The notes: a model not told the origin generated them from the sequence alone. Shown: positions 7,881 to 16,246, numbered from the stretch's first letter. The stretch: 20,428 bases of DNA from Caloranaerobacter sp050286925 (GCF_050286925.1 NZ_JBFWFX010000025.1:1-20428); one strand, 5' to 3'. Numbers and translations are program-made.

Positions 7881-8570
7881 GTGGATTATATTTTAGATGG
7901 AGTAAAGGAAGCTATAAAGCTTTTACTGAGCTTTGATAGAGAAGTATATCAAATAATATTACTAACAATATTTATCTCTTCTACCTCTACTGTTTTAGCT
8001 TCATTAATTACAGTTCCAGCAGGAATTTTTCTAGGACTAAAAAGTTTTAAGGGTAAGAAATTATTTACAAGGATTCTTTATACATTCATGAGCATCCCAT
8101 CGGTTATAGTTGGTTTGGTTGTAGCAATTATTTTATCTAGGAGAGGCCCTTTAGGTTTTCTAAATTTATTATATACTCCTACAGCTATGATAATAGCCCA
8201 GACACTATTGGTTACACCACTCATTTTAGGATTAACATATAATCTATCAAAATTCAGAGGTAAGGAAATTGAAAAATTGGGAATTACATTAGGTGCAAAT
8301 GAAATAGATATATTGATTTTGATAATAAGGGAACTTAAAGTAGATATACTACTAAATGTGATTACTGGATTTTCAAGGGCTATTTCTGAGGTTGGTACAG
8401 TTATGATAGTTGGGGGTAACATAAATGGGTACACTAGAGTCATTACAACTTCTATAGCTATGTTTAATTCTATGGGGGATTATTCGAAGGCTATAGCTTT
8501 AGGAATTGTATTATTAATAATTTCATTTCTAGTTAATAACATAATTTATACTTATACTCAGGAGGAGTAA
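7881..8570 (+). CDS. tupB: Tungstate ABC transporter, permease TupB
   Basis: A 229-residue integral membrane protein with about five hydrophobic helices, of usual length for the TupB/ModB permease family. The cytoplasmic coupling loop has the form EIEKLGITLGANEIDIL...EL, followed by the EVGTVMIVGGNI segment typical of oxyanion permeases. It starts at GTG, with AAAGGAGG eight bases upstream; the overlapping ATG two bases earlier is in another frame that stops after five codons. The gene directly precedes the ATPase gene (1 bp gap). Substrate specificity comes from TupA and the context. Confidence 0.92.
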   Translation: MDYILDGVKEAIKLLLSFDREVYQIILLTIFISSTSTVLASLITVPAGIFLGLKSFKGKKLFTRILYTFMSIPSVIVGLVVAIILSRRGPLGFLNLLYTPTAMIIAQTLLVTPLILGLTYNLSKFRGKEIEKLGITLGANEIDILILIIRELKVDILLNVITGFSRAISEVGTVMIVGGNINGYTRVITTSIAMFNSMGDYSKAIALGIVLLIISFLVNNIIYTYTQEE

Positions 8571-8571
8571 T

Positions 8572-9204
8572 ATGGAAGTTTCCCTATATAATATTAAGAA
8601 AAACTATGGAGATAAAAATATTTTAAATATAAGTGAACTTAAAATAAAAAAAGGTAAAATTACAGGTCTGATTGGACGAAATGGTGTAGGGAAAACTACT
8701 TTATTAAATATAATAGCTGGTTTAGATAAAAATTTTGATGGCGTAGTTAAATATGATGGTAAACCGTTGAGTAAAAGCATTTTAAAAGAAATGACATTAG
8801 TTTTTCAAAAACCTAAATTATTAGCAAGAAGCGTATATGAAAATATAGAGTATCCTTTAAAATTGAGGAAAATATCTAAACATATGAGAAAAAACATGGT
8901 TAATGAAATTATGAATCGATTTAAAATTAATTACTTAAGAGATGCAATAGCAACTAATTTGTCTGGAGGAGAATCACAAAAAGTATCTATTGCGAGAGGA
9001 ATAGTATTTAATCCAAAACTGTTAATACTTGATGAACCTACATCAAATTTAGATAGTAAATCTGCTTTTATTATTGAAAAAGAGATTGTAAACATGAATA
9101 GGGAAAAAGGTACGACAGTAATAATAGTAACTCATGATTTAAAACAGATTGAAAAAATTTGTGATGAAGTAATTTGCTTAGAGAATGGGAAGGTGTTCTT
9201 ATAA
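8572..9204 (+). CDS. tupC: Tungstate ABC transporter, ATP-binding protein TupC
   Basis: A compact 210-residue ABC ATPase that drives tungstate import. All motifs are intact: Walker A GRNGVGKTT (K41), Q-loop Q79, signature LSGGE (about 130-134), Walker B LLILDEP (D154, E155) and switch H188. It lacks the C-terminal oxyanion-sensing (TOBE/Mop) domain that ModC proteins carry, consistent with the shorter Tup type and with regulation placed in the riboswitch. The stop codon TAA shares bases with the moeA ATG (TAATG), so translation of the two is likely coupled. Confidence 0.92.
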   Translation: MEVSLYNIKKNYGDKNILNISELKIKKGKITGLIGRNGVGKTTLLNIIAGLDKNFDGVVKYDGKPLSKSILKEMTLVFQKPKLLARSVYENIEYPLKLRKISKHMRKNMVNEIMNRFKINYLRDAIATNLSGGESQKVSIARGIVFNPKLLILDEPTSNLDSKSAFIIEKEIVNMNREKGTTVIIVTHDLKQIEKICDEVICLENGKVFL

Positions 9205-10430
9205 TGGATTTTTTTAAAGTAGTTTCTGTAGAGAGTGCTAGAAAAATGATAGTAGAAAAGTTTATGGATTTTAAATTAGATATTCAAGAAATTGAAATAA
9301 CAAAAGTTTTAGGGAGAGTTTTAGCCGAAGACGTTATATCTGATATAAATGTTCCAGAATTTAATCGTTCTACAGTAGATGGCTATGCAATCATAAGTAG
9401 TGATAGTCATGGAGCGACTGATACTATACCAAGTTTTTTGAATTTAATAGGAGAAGTCAAAATGGGAAGTAAAACTGAATTAAAAATAACATATGGAGAA
9501 GCAGTTTATGTGCCAACTGGGGGCATGATTCCAGAAGGTGCAGACGGAGTGATTATGATAGAAAATGTAGAGATAATTGATGAGAATACAATAGCGGTCT
9601 TAAAACCTATTACTCCAGGGGAGAATATAATCAGAGCTGGCGATGATATAAAGAAAGGTAGTGTTGTTTTAAAACGTGGAAAGAGATTAGAACCACAAGA
9701 TATAGGTGTTCTTGCAGCTATAGGATTAAAAAATGTTAAAGTATATAGGAAACCTAAATTTTATATTATTTCAACTGGAGATGAACTGATAGATTTAGAT
9801 GAAAAATTAGATTTTGGGAAAATAAGGGACATTAATGGATATAGTCTTAGTGCTTTAGTCCAACAAATAGGAGGAGAAGTTGTAAAAAGAGTAATTGTAA
9901 GAGATGATTTCAACTTATTAAAAAAAGAATTAGAAAAAGCTATAGAATTATCAGATATTATACTTATTTCTGGAGGCAGTTCTGTTGGCAATAGAGATTA
10001 TACTTGTCAATTAATAAATTCTTTCCAAGGTGAAGGTGTTTTTATACATGGCGTATCAATAAAACCAGGAAAACCTACTATAGTAGGTGAAGTTTGCGGG
10101 AAAATAGTATTTGGATTACCTGGACATCCTGTATCGTCTATTATAATTTTTAAAGTTTTTGTTGAATATCTTGTAAGAAAAATCATGGGCATGCCATATG
10201 AAATTAATAAAACAAAAGCAGTTATGGATTTTAATATCCATTCATTTCCTGGTAGGGAAACATATCAAATGGTAACTTTAGAGGAAAGGCAAGGTAAAAT
10301 ATTTGCTAAACCTAATTATGGGAAATCAGGAATGATTACATTGTTATCTAATTCGAATGGGTATGTGATAATTAAATCTGATGAAGAGGGTTTAAACAAA
10401 GGGGACGAGAGGGATGTATATTTTCTTTAG
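9204..10430 (+). CDS. moeA: Molybdopterin molybdenumtransferase MoeA
   Basis: A 408-residue MoeA that inserts molybdate or tungstate into adenylylated molybdopterin. Visible are the N-terminal VPEFNRSTVDGYAI motif, VPTGGMIPEGADGVIMIE, the MoCF-domain IISTGDEL and ISGGSSVGNRDYT, and KPGKPTIVGEVCGKIVFGLPGHPVS. All belong to a complete, normal-length protein. The start is ATG 9204 overlapping the tupC stop, with GGGAAGG about ten bases upstream; a TTG at 9174 would lie wholly inside tupC. A second, longer MoeA follows. In organisms with two MoeA proteins they may differ in Mo or W preference, but nothing in the sequence shows which is which. Confidence 0.93.
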   Translation: MDFFKVVSVESARKMIVEKFMDFKLDIQEIEITKVLGRVLAEDVISDINVPEFNRSTVDGYAIISSDSHGATDTIPSFLNLIGEVKMGSKTELKITYGEAVYVPTGGMIPEGADGVIMIENVEIIDENTIAVLKPITPGENIIRAGDDIKKGSVVLKRGKRLEPQDIGVLAAIGLKNVKVYRKPKFYIISTGDELIDLDEKLDFGKIRDINGYSLSALVQQIGGEVVKRVIVRDDFNLLKKELEKAIELSDIILISGGSSVGNRDYTCQLINSFQGEGVFIHGVSIKPGKPTIVGEVCGKIVFGLPGHPVSSIIIFKVFVEYLVRKIMGMPYEINKTKAVMDFNIHSFPGRETYQMVTLEERQGKIFAKPNYGKSGMITLLSNSNGYVIIKSDEEGLNKGDERDVYFL

Positions 10431-10586
10431 GGTACAGGGAATAGAGGACAGAAAATAGAGAAATTTAAAATTGAAAATGGAAAATGTAAAATTAGTGTGA
10501 AATGCGTACAGCGTGCAGAGTACGAAAAGCGAAAGACGAATATCGAATTACGAAATTCCAATAATTTATTAGGAAGGAGTTTTCCA
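10431..10586 (+). repeat. Spacer between the two moeA genes with inverted TTCG-heptamer repeat
   Basis: An A-rich stretch (TAGAGAAATTT, AAAATTGAAAATGG) is followed at 10523-10548 by the reverse complement of the heptamer array seen in the tupA-tupB spacer; 21 of 26 positions agree. The frame of the next gene happens to stay open through this tract, but the tract looks non-coding. AGGAAGGAG (10571-10579) is the ribosome site of the following gene. Confidence 0.65.
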
Positions 10587-12482
10587 TTGAATAAGGAGGA
10601 TAGAAATATTTATATAGGAAATTTTGATGTAGAAGAAGCTAGAAAAATATATTTTAAAAAGATTACTAAAAAGTTAGATTATGAAGAAGTTGATGTATTG
10701 GATTCATTGGGAAGAGTAACATTTGAAGCTATATATGCTAAAACTTCATCACCTCATTACAATGCAGCTGCTATGGATGGTATAGTAGTTAAAGCAGAAA
10801 AAACGTATACTGCAAGCGAAGTAAATCCTGTCATTCTGATTGAAGGAAAAGATTTTGAATATATTAATACAGGAAATTTAGTCAAAGAACCTTATGATGC
10901 AGTAATTATGATAGAAGATGTTATTGAAATAGATGAAGGTAAGATAAAAATAATAAAGCCAGCATATCCTTGGCAGCATATTAGACCTGTTGGAGAAGAT
11001 ATTATAGCAACAGAAATGATTATTCCGTCAAAGCATAAAATTCGCCCTGTGGATTTAGGAGCATTAATTTCAGGAGGAGTTAAAACTGTTAAGGTATATA
11101 AAAAGCCTAGGATAGGAATTATACCGACAGGCTCAGAATTAGTTGAAGAATTATCGGAGTTAAAAGAAGGTAAAATACTGGAATCGAATTCAAGAGTTTT
11201 TGAAGGATTAATCACAGAGTATGGAGGTATTCCTAATAGATATAAACCAGTAAAAGATGATTATAATTTGCTTAAAGAGGCTATAGTGAAAGGTATAAGA
11301 GATAATGATATTTTATTAGTTAATGCTGGTTCGTCAGCTGGTTCTAAAGACTATACAGTTAAAGTAATTAAAGAGCTTGGAGAAGTTGTTGTTCACGGAG
11401 TTGCCTTAAAACCAGGAAAACCAACGATATTAGGCTTGATAAATGATAAGCCAGTTATTGGAATACCAGGTTATCCCGTGTCGGCATATTTTGTATTTGA
11501 AACTTTTGTCAAACCTTTAATTTTTAAATTTCAGGAAATAGATGTTGATGAACGTAATATTGTTAAGGCAATTTTATCAAAGAGAATAGTTTCATCTTTA
11601 AAACATAAAGAATTAGTCAGAGTAATTTTAGGATATATAAATGGTAAATATATAGCTACACCTTTAGTTAGAGGTGCAGGAGTTACTATGAGTTTAGTTA
11701 GAGCAGACGGTATATTGGAAATACCTAAAAACATAGAAGGTATAGAATCAGGCGAAGAAGTACAAATAAAATTATTAAAAACAGAAAAAGAGATAAAAAA
11801 TAGATTGGTTTCAATTGGAAGTCATGATTTAATTATGGATGTTATATCTGATATGATGAAGATTTCATCAGGACATGTGGGAAGCATGGGTGGTATTATG
11901 GCTATGAGGAGAGGAGAATGTCATATATCACCAATACATTTATTAGATCCAAATACGGGGCAGTACAACATTTCATACGTAAAAAAATATTTCCAGGGCA
12001 ATAAAATGGCTATAATTAAAGGGGTAAAAAGACTTCAAGGATTTATTGTTGCTAAAGGTAATCCATATAATATTAAATCATTTAATGATTTAATTAGAGA
12101 TGATGTAACTTTTATAAATAGACAAAAAGGTTCTGGCACTAGATTGTTATTAGATTATAATCTTAGAAAGTTAAAAATAGATTTTAATGACATTAGAGGC
12201 TATCATAAAGAAGTGAATACACATATGTCTGTGGCTATGGCTGTAAAGACAGGTATGGCTACTACAGGACTTGGAGTTTTATCAGCAGCTAAAGCTGTCG
12301 ATTTAGATTTTATACCAGTAGGATATGAGGATTATGATTTTTTAGTACCATTCGAGTATTTAGAAAAAACAGAAATTCAAAGATTTATATCTATATTAAA
12401 ATCACACGAGTTTAAGAAAAGAGTAGAAAGATTAGGTGGATATAAATTTGAAAATACGGGGGAAATTATTGTAATTAATTGA
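10587..12482 (+). CDS. MoeA fused to a periplasmic-binding-protein-like domain
   Basis: A 631-residue fusion. Residues 1 to about 400 are a full MoeA (SPHYNAAAMDGIVV, IPTGSELVEE, NAGSSAGSKDYT, KPGKPTILG, IPGYPVS). From about residue 406 comes a PBP-like domain (RLVSIGSHDLIMDVISDMM, RRGECHISPIHLLD, NRQKGSGTRLLLDY, TGLGVLSAA), the class that in other proteins binds oxyanions or small ligands. It has no signal peptide, so it acts in the cytoplasm. The PBP part may sense or hand over molybdate/tungstate. Fusions of this kind are known in Firmicutes and archaea, but their role is not settled. The TTG start at 10587, with AGGAAGGAG seven bases upstream, is preferred. An ATG 30 codons earlier has no ribosome site and its extension is repeat sequence. 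Confidence 0.88.
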   Translation: MNKEDRNIYIGNFDVEEARKIYFKKITKKLDYEEVDVLDSLGRVTFEAIYAKTSSPHYNAAAMDGIVVKAEKTYTASEVNPVILIEGKDFEYINTGNLVKEPYDAVIMIEDVIEIDEGKIKIIKPAYPWQHIRPVGEDIIATEMIIPSKHKIRPVDLGALISGGVKTVKVYKKPRIGIIPTGSELVEELSELKEGKILESNSRVFEGLITEYGGIPNRYKPVKDDYNLLKEAIVKGIRDNDILLVNAGSSAGSKDYTVKVIKELGEVVVHGVALKPGKPTILGLINDKPVIGIPGYPVSAYFVFETFVKPLIFKFQEIDVDERNIVKAILSKRIVSSLKHKELVRVILGYINGKYIATPLVRGAGVTMSLVRADGILEIPKNIEGIESGEEVQIKLLKTEKEIKNRLVSIGSHDLIMDVISDMMKISSGHVGSMGGIMAMRRGECHISPIHLLDPNTGQYNISYVKKYFQGNKMAIIKGVKRLQGFIVAKGNPYNIKSFNDLIRDDVTFINRQKGSGTRLLLDYNLRKLKIDFNDIRGYHKEVNTHMSVAMAVKTGMATTGLGVLSAAKAVDLDFIPVGYEDYDFLVPFEYLEKTEIQRFISILKSHEFKKRVERLGGYKFENTGEIIVIN

Positions 12483-12504
12483 TTTAATTAAAGTAGGTGG
12501 ATTT

Positions 12505-13461
12505 ATGAAAGATTCTTTTGATAGAGAAATAAACTATTTAAGGTTATCTGTTACAGATTTATGCAATTTAAGATGTAGATACTGTATGCCTAAAGATGGT
12601 GTATGTAAGTTATCGCATGAAGATGTATTAAGAATTGAGGAATTATTAGAAATAGTTAAAGTTTTTGAAACCCTTGGTGTAAAAAAAGTTAGATTAACTG
12701 GGGGAGAGCCATTAATAAGAAGAGGAATAATTAAGCTGGTTGAAAATATAGCGAAATTAGAAGGCATTAAAGATTTGGCCATTACTACTAATGGTATTTT
12801 GCTTAAAAAATATGCAAAGTCTTTAAAAGATGCAGGATTAAATAGAGTAAATATAAGTATAGACACTTTAAAAGAAAATAAATTTTCATATATAACTCGT
12901 GGAGGTAAACTAAAAGATGTACTAGAGGGAATTGAAGAAGCAAAAAAAGTTGGATTAGAACCTATTAAATTGAATGTAGTTTTAATAAGGGGATTTAATG
13001 AAGATGAAATAGAAGATTTTGCAAAAATAACTTTAACTGAACATATAGACGTAAGATTTATTGAATTAATGCCGATAGGACAAGTAAGGGATTTTGCTAT
13101 TAAAAAATTTATAACTAGCAGAATAGTGTTTGAAAAAATTCCTAATTTAGTAAAAATTCCTAATTCAGAATTGCATTCACCAGCAGTTTATTACAAAATA
13201 CCAAATTCTAAAGGTAGAATTGGTTTTATTAATCCTATTTCTTGTAAATTTTGTGATTCATGTAATAAAGTAAGAGTTGCATCTCAAGGAAAATTAAAGC
13301 TTTGTTTACATTCAGATGAAGAGATTGATCTAAAAACTCCTTTAAGACAAGGTAAAAACTTAAAAGATATAATATGTGAAAAAGTAAAAAACAAACCCTT
13401 ATCACACAATTTAGAAAATGGTAGTTATATAAATAGAAATATGGTTCAGATAGGAGGTTAA
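12505..13461 (+). CDS. moaA: GTP 3',8-cyclase MoaA (radical SAM)
   Basis: A 318-residue radical-SAM enzyme that with MoaC converts GTP to cyclic pyranopterin monophosphate, the first step of Moco synthesis. The SAM cluster is C20-x3-C24-x2-C27 and the SAM-binding LTGGEPL is present. The C-terminal substrate cluster is C250-x2-C253-x13-C267. The protein ends in the Gly-Gly tail (VQIGG) required by MoaA. The start is ATG, with AGTAGGTGG seven bases upstream. It ends one base before the moaC ATG, and the moaC ribosome site GGAGG overlaps the codons of the Gly-Gly tail. Confidence 0.96.
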   Translation: MKDSFDREINYLRLSVTDLCNLRCRYCMPKDGVCKLSHEDVLRIEELLEIVKVFETLGVKKVRLTGGEPLIRRGIIKLVENIAKLEGIKDLAITTNGILLKKYAKSLKDAGLNRVNISIDTLKENKFSYITRGGKLKDVLEGIEEAKKVGLEPIKLNVVLIRGFNEDEIEDFAKITLTEHIDVRFIELMPIGQVRDFAIKKFITSRIVFEKIPNLVKIPNSELHSPAVYYKIPNSKGRIGFINPISCKFCDSCNKVRVASQGKLKLCLHSDEEIDLKTPLRQGKNLKDIICEKVKNKPLSHNLENGSYINRNMVQIGG

Positions 13462-13462
13462 T

Positions 13463-13930
13463 ATGAAATTTACACATTTTAATGACAAAGGTTTAGCGCA
13501 TATGGTGGAAATAAGTAACAAGGATGACACTAAACGAACAGCAATTGCTAAAGGTAAAATTAGTATGAAAAAAGAAACTATCAATTTAATAAAGGAAGGT
13601 CTTATAAAAAAGGGTAATGTACTTTCTGTTGCACAAATAGGTGGTATAATGGGAGCAAAAAAAACGAGTGATATGATACCTATGTGCCATAATATATTTA
13701 TTACTGGAGCTGATATAAGATTTAATATTTTAGATGATGCAATTGAAATTGAGTCAGAAGTTAAGACTGTTGGAAAAACAGGTGTGGAAATGGAAGCTCT
13801 TATGGCAGTTTCTATTGCAGCACTTACTATATATGATATGTGTAAAGCAGTAGATAAGGATATGGTAATTAGTGATATTATGCTTGTAAAGAAAACTGGT
13901 GGTAAGTCTGGAGACTATAGCAGATATTAA
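13463..13930 (+). CDS. moaC: Cyclic pyranopterin monophosphate synthase MoaC
   Basis: A 155-residue enzyme acting just after MoaA to form cyclic pyranopterin monophosphate. Diagnostic are the SVAQIGGIMGAKKTSDMIPMCH block and GVEMEALMAVSIAALTIYDMCK near the C-terminus, followed by KTGGKSGDY. The length is typical. The one-base gap to moaA suggests coupled translation of the two enzymes that work in sequence. Confidence 0.96.
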   Translation: MKFTHFNDKGLAHMVEISNKDDTKRTAIAKGKISMKKETINLIKEGLIKKGNVLSVAQIGGIMGAKKTSDMIPMCHNIFITGADIRFNILDDAIEIESEVKTVGKTGVEMEALMAVSIAALTIYDMCKAVDKDMVISDIMLVKKTGGKSGDYSRY

Positions 13931-13948
13931 AGTTGAGGAGTGATTGTT

Positions 13949-14392
13949 ATGAAAAATATAGGGAAAGTAGTGGCTATAAATATAAGCGAGAAGAAAGGGG
14001 TGGTAAAAACACCTATACCTGAAGGTATATTTAAAGAAGATTTTGGGCTAGTAGGTGATGCTCATGCAGGGAAATGGCACAGACAAGTTAGTTTACTCGG
14101 AGTAGAGAGTATTGAAAAGATGAAAAAATTAGGAATAAAAGGTTTGTGTAGCGGAAAGTTTGCTGAAAACATTACTACTGAAGGGATAAAGCTTTACGAA
14201 TTACCTGTAGGAACTAAATTAAAGATTGGGGAAACGATACAAGAAATAACTCAAATCGGTAAAAAGTGTCATTCGGATTGTGCTATAGCGAAAGAAGTTG
14301 GACAGTGTGTAATGCCTAAAGAAGGTGTATTTACAAGAGTTTTAAAGGGTGGCAAGATAAAAGTAGGAGATGTTATTGAAGTATTGTATTAA
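13949..14392 (+). CDS. MOSC-domain protein
   Basis: A 147-residue stand-alone MOSC (Moco sulfurase C-terminal) domain. The family motif FGLVGDAHAGKWHRQVSLLG is near the N-terminus, and a conserved-Cys region IGKKCHSDCAIAKEVGQC follows later. MOSC proteins bind Moco or carry its sulfur; small single-domain ones are often encoded beside moaC/mogA in Firmicutes, but their reaction is unproven. The ATG at 13949 has GAGGAG eight bases upstream; the GTG at 13940 overlaps that site. It appears to be the last gene of the riboswitch operon; a new promoter follows. No clear terminator hairpin is visible between 14393 and 14424. Confidence 0.87.
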   Translation: MKNIGKVVAINISEKKGVVKTPIPEGIFKEDFGLVGDAHAGKWHRQVSLLGVESIEKMKKLGIKGLCSGKFAENITTEGIKLYELPVGTKLKIGETIQEITQIGKKCHSDCAIAKEVGQCVMPKEGVFTRVLKGGKIKVGDVIEVLY

Positions 14393-14424
14393 AGTTTGAT
14401 TATTAAATTAATTTGAAAATGTAA

Positions 14425-14453
14425 TTGATTATTAGAAGGATATTTAGTATAAT
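14425..14453 (+). promoter_or_regulatory. Strong sigma-A-type promoter for carbonic anhydrase-focA
   Basis: TTGATT (14425-14430), exactly 17 bp, TATAAT (14448-14453), 43 bases before the carbonic anhydrase start codon. This sets the unit apart from the Moco operon. Confidence 0.8.
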
Positions 14454-14496
14454 ATAAATTGTTAGATTGTTAAAAAATAAACAAACGGAGGGTATC

Positions 14497-15048
14497 ATGG
14501 GAGTTTTAGAAAAGGTACTTGAGAATAATAAAAAATATGTAGAAGCTAGAAAAAAAAGAGGAGCAGATGAGCCAATAAGTTCTCATGCACAGAAAGAAGT
14601 GCTTATTTTTACATGTATGGATACAAGGTTAGTTGGACTAGTTGAGGAAGCAATGGGATTCAAAAGGGGAGAAGTAAAGGTTCTTAAGAATGCTGGAAAC
14701 AGCATTAGAGACAATTGTGATGATGTTATAAGAAGTATATCTTTAGGAACGATTATGATGGGGTTAAAGGAAGTTTTTGTAGTAGGGCATAAGGATTGTG
14801 GTATGGCGAAACAGAATTTAGAGGATATAAAAAATAAGATGTTACAAAGAGGAGTTCCTAAAGAAGCTATAGATTCAATAGACTTAGCTAACTGGACAGG
14901 CATTATAAATGATGAAAAGGAAAACATAATTCATGTAGTAAAAAAAATAAAAAGCTCGCCGTTTGTACCTAAGGATGTAAAGGTTCATGGTCTTCTAATT
15001 GACCCGAATAGTGGGGAATTAGAAGTTATCATAAATGATAATGAATAG
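14497..15048 (+). CDS. Beta-class carbonic anhydrase
   Basis: A 183-residue cytosolic zinc enzyme interconverting CO2 and bicarbonate. Zinc ligands are C40 (in TCMDTR, with the D42-R44 dyad), H98 and C101 (VGHKDCGM), the pattern of the small prokaryotic beta class. The ATG at 14497 has CGGAGGG five to six bases upstream; an upstream TTG at 14467 has no site and covers the leader. It precedes a formate/nitrite-family channel by 14 bp. It would supply or remove the inorganic carbon that the nearby formate dehydrogenase uses. Confidence 0.93.
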   Translation: MGVLEKVLENNKKYVEARKKRGADEPISSHAQKEVLIFTCMDTRLVGLVEEAMGFKRGEVKVLKNAGNSIRDNCDDVIRSISLGTIMMGLKEVFVVGHKDCGMAKQNLEDIKNKMLQRGVPKEAIDSIDLANWTGIINDEKENIIHVVKKIKSSPFVPKDVKVHGLLIDPNSGELEVIINDNE

Positions 15049-15062
15049 AAAGGAGTATTAAA

Positions 15063-15866
15063 ATGCAAAAGAGAATGTTGACACCACCAGAAATAGCTCA
15101 AGCTACTATTAATGCTGGTGTAAAAAAAGCTAATTTATCAACTTTGCAAATGATTTTATTAGGTATTTTTGCAGGTATTTTTATAGGCTTTGGAGCACAA
15201 GCTGATATCACTGTTATGCAAACATTAAAAAATATTGATGTTGGACTTATGAAATTCATGGGTGCTGCGGTATTCCCTGTAGGACTTATGTTAGTTGTAA
15301 TGGCTGGGGCTGAATTGTTTACAGGCAATAATCTTATGACATTAGCTTTAATGGACAAAAAAATTAATGCAAACCAAATGTTAAAAAACTGGTTTTTTGT
15401 TTATTTAGGAAACTTTATCGGATCAATATTATTAGCTATAGTTGTAGTTAAAGCCAATTTTTATAAAGTAGATGCTCCAGCGACTCAATTAGCTGTAAAG
15501 ATTGCTGCTGGAAAAGTTAGTTTAACATTTAGTCAAGCTTTCTTTAGAGCTATTTTATGTAATATGTTAGTCGTATTAGCCGTTTGGTTAGCAGTAGGAG
15601 CTACTGATGTAATATCTAAAATATTTGCTTGTTGGTTCCCAATAATGCTGTTTGTTTTATCAGGATATGAACATAGTATAGCTAATATGTACTTTATTTC
15701 TTTAGGTAAATTTTTAGGGCTTGAAGCTACTTGGGGACAAATTTGGATGAAGAATTTAATTCCTGTTACTTTAGGTAATATTATGGGTGGAGCTATTATA
15801 GTTCCTGTTGTATATTATTTAGCTTATGTAATACCTGCTAAAGAAAAAGAAACAGCCAAGGCTTAA
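15063..15866 (+). CDS. Formate/nitrite transporter family channel (FocA/NirC-like)
   Basis: A 267-residue membrane protein with six hydrophobic helices. FNT family marks are the N-terminal LTPPEIAQATINAGVKKA, PVGLMLVVMAGAELFTGNN and the signature LSGYEHSIANMYFISLG, which includes the conserved pore His. The family carries small monovalent anions such as formate, nitrite or hydrosulfide. Formate is the likeliest here because a formate dehydrogenase operon lies upstream, but the sequence alone does not decide. The AAAGGAG ribosome site is seven to eight bases before the ATG, and a strong terminator follows. Confidence 0.9.
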   Translation: MQKRMLTPPEIAQATINAGVKKANLSTLQMILLGIFAGIFIGFGAQADITVMQTLKNIDVGLMKFMGAAVFPVGLMLVVMAGAELFTGNNLMTLALMDKKINANQMLKNWFFVYLGNFIGSILLAIVVVKANFYKVDAPATQLAVKIAAGKVSLTFSQAFFRAILCNMLVVLAVWLAVGATDVISKIFACWFPIMLFVLSGYEHSIANMYFISLGKFLGLEATWGQIWMKNLIPVTLGNIMGGAIIVPVVYYLAYVIPAKEKETAKA

Positions 15867-15881
15867 TATGTAGTTAAAATG

Positions 15882-15911
15882 AAGGATGCACAGTTTTGCA
15901 TCCTTATTTTT
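15882..15911 (+). terminator. Intrinsic terminator after the FNT channel gene
   Basis: Perfect 9-bp stem AAGGATGCA (15882-15890) / TGCATCCTT (15897-15905) with loop CAGTTT, then a T run to 15911. It sits 16 bp after the stop codon. Confidence 0.93.
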
Positions 15912-16060
15912 CTATCAAATTTTATAAGAAGAAAGTTAGTCAAATATATCAAAATATTAACACAATTCAGAATAGTAAGATGTAGTATATTAACCAGGTA
16001 AAAATGGTATTAGGTTTATATACTGTTAATAAAGTTTTTATTATTTTCATTAAAATGAAT
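15912..16060. other. AT-rich intergenic stretch, nothing recognised
   Basis: First part of the 380-base gap between the FNT gene and the cysteine desulfurase gene. It is very AT-rich and has no open frame with a ribosome site. A weak palindrome lies around 16035-16065 (TTTTCATTAAAATGAA). The rest of the gap holds the double-hairpin element and the promoter listed separately. Confidence 0.5.
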
Positions 16061-16172
16061 AAAATCTTCGATTTAAATAAATGAAGATTTTGCTTATATC
16101 CATAAACGGAAATCATATTCAAAATTATCTACAATTTAATAAGGAATATAATTTCCTATGGATTATAAAAAA
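16061..16172 (+). repeat. Double-hairpin dispersed element, copy A
   Basis: Hairpin 1 is AAAATCTTC (16061-16069) / GAAGATTTT (16083-16091). Hairpin 2 has arms 16098-16120 and 16144-16163: ATCCATA/TATGGAT, an unpaired AAC on the left, GGAAAT/ATTTCC, one C/A mismatch, ATATTC/GAATAT. The loop carries TTATCTACA (16125-16133). Six A residues (16167-16172) end it, followed after five bases by TTG. It is closely similar over its whole length to copy B at 19950-20083, in the same orientation. The family is not recognised. Confidence 0.75.
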
Positions 16173-16207
16173 GGAGCTTGTTTGAAGTCTGAATTAATAG
16201 ATTAATA

Positions 16208-16216
16208 TGTTATAAT
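16208..16216 (+). promoter_or_regulatory. Extended -10 promoter for the cysteine desulfurase gene
   Basis: TGTTATAAT is an extended -10 (TG-N-TATAAT, box at 16211-16216), 31 bases before the TTG start. A -35 near it is poor (CTGAAT at 16189-16194, 16 bp spacing). A second possible promoter uses TTGTTT (16178-16183) with ATTAAT (16201-16206), aligned with the rRNA promoter after copy B. Confidence 0.55.
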
Positions 16217-16246
16217 TAAATTGTCATTTATTTGGAGGTGAGGGAT

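Noticed and set aside
10497..10586. 30-residue N-terminal extension of the MoeA-PBP fusion
   Set aside because: The extension is encoded by the heptamer repeat tract; a proper ribosome site precedes the TTG at 10587, where the MoeA homology begins soon after.
16061..16172. Element copy A as a T-box or metabolite riboswitch of the cysteine desulfurase gene
   Set aside because: No T-box sequence is seen, there is no terminator or anti-terminator after it, and likely promoters lie downstream of the element, so it is probably not in the transcript.
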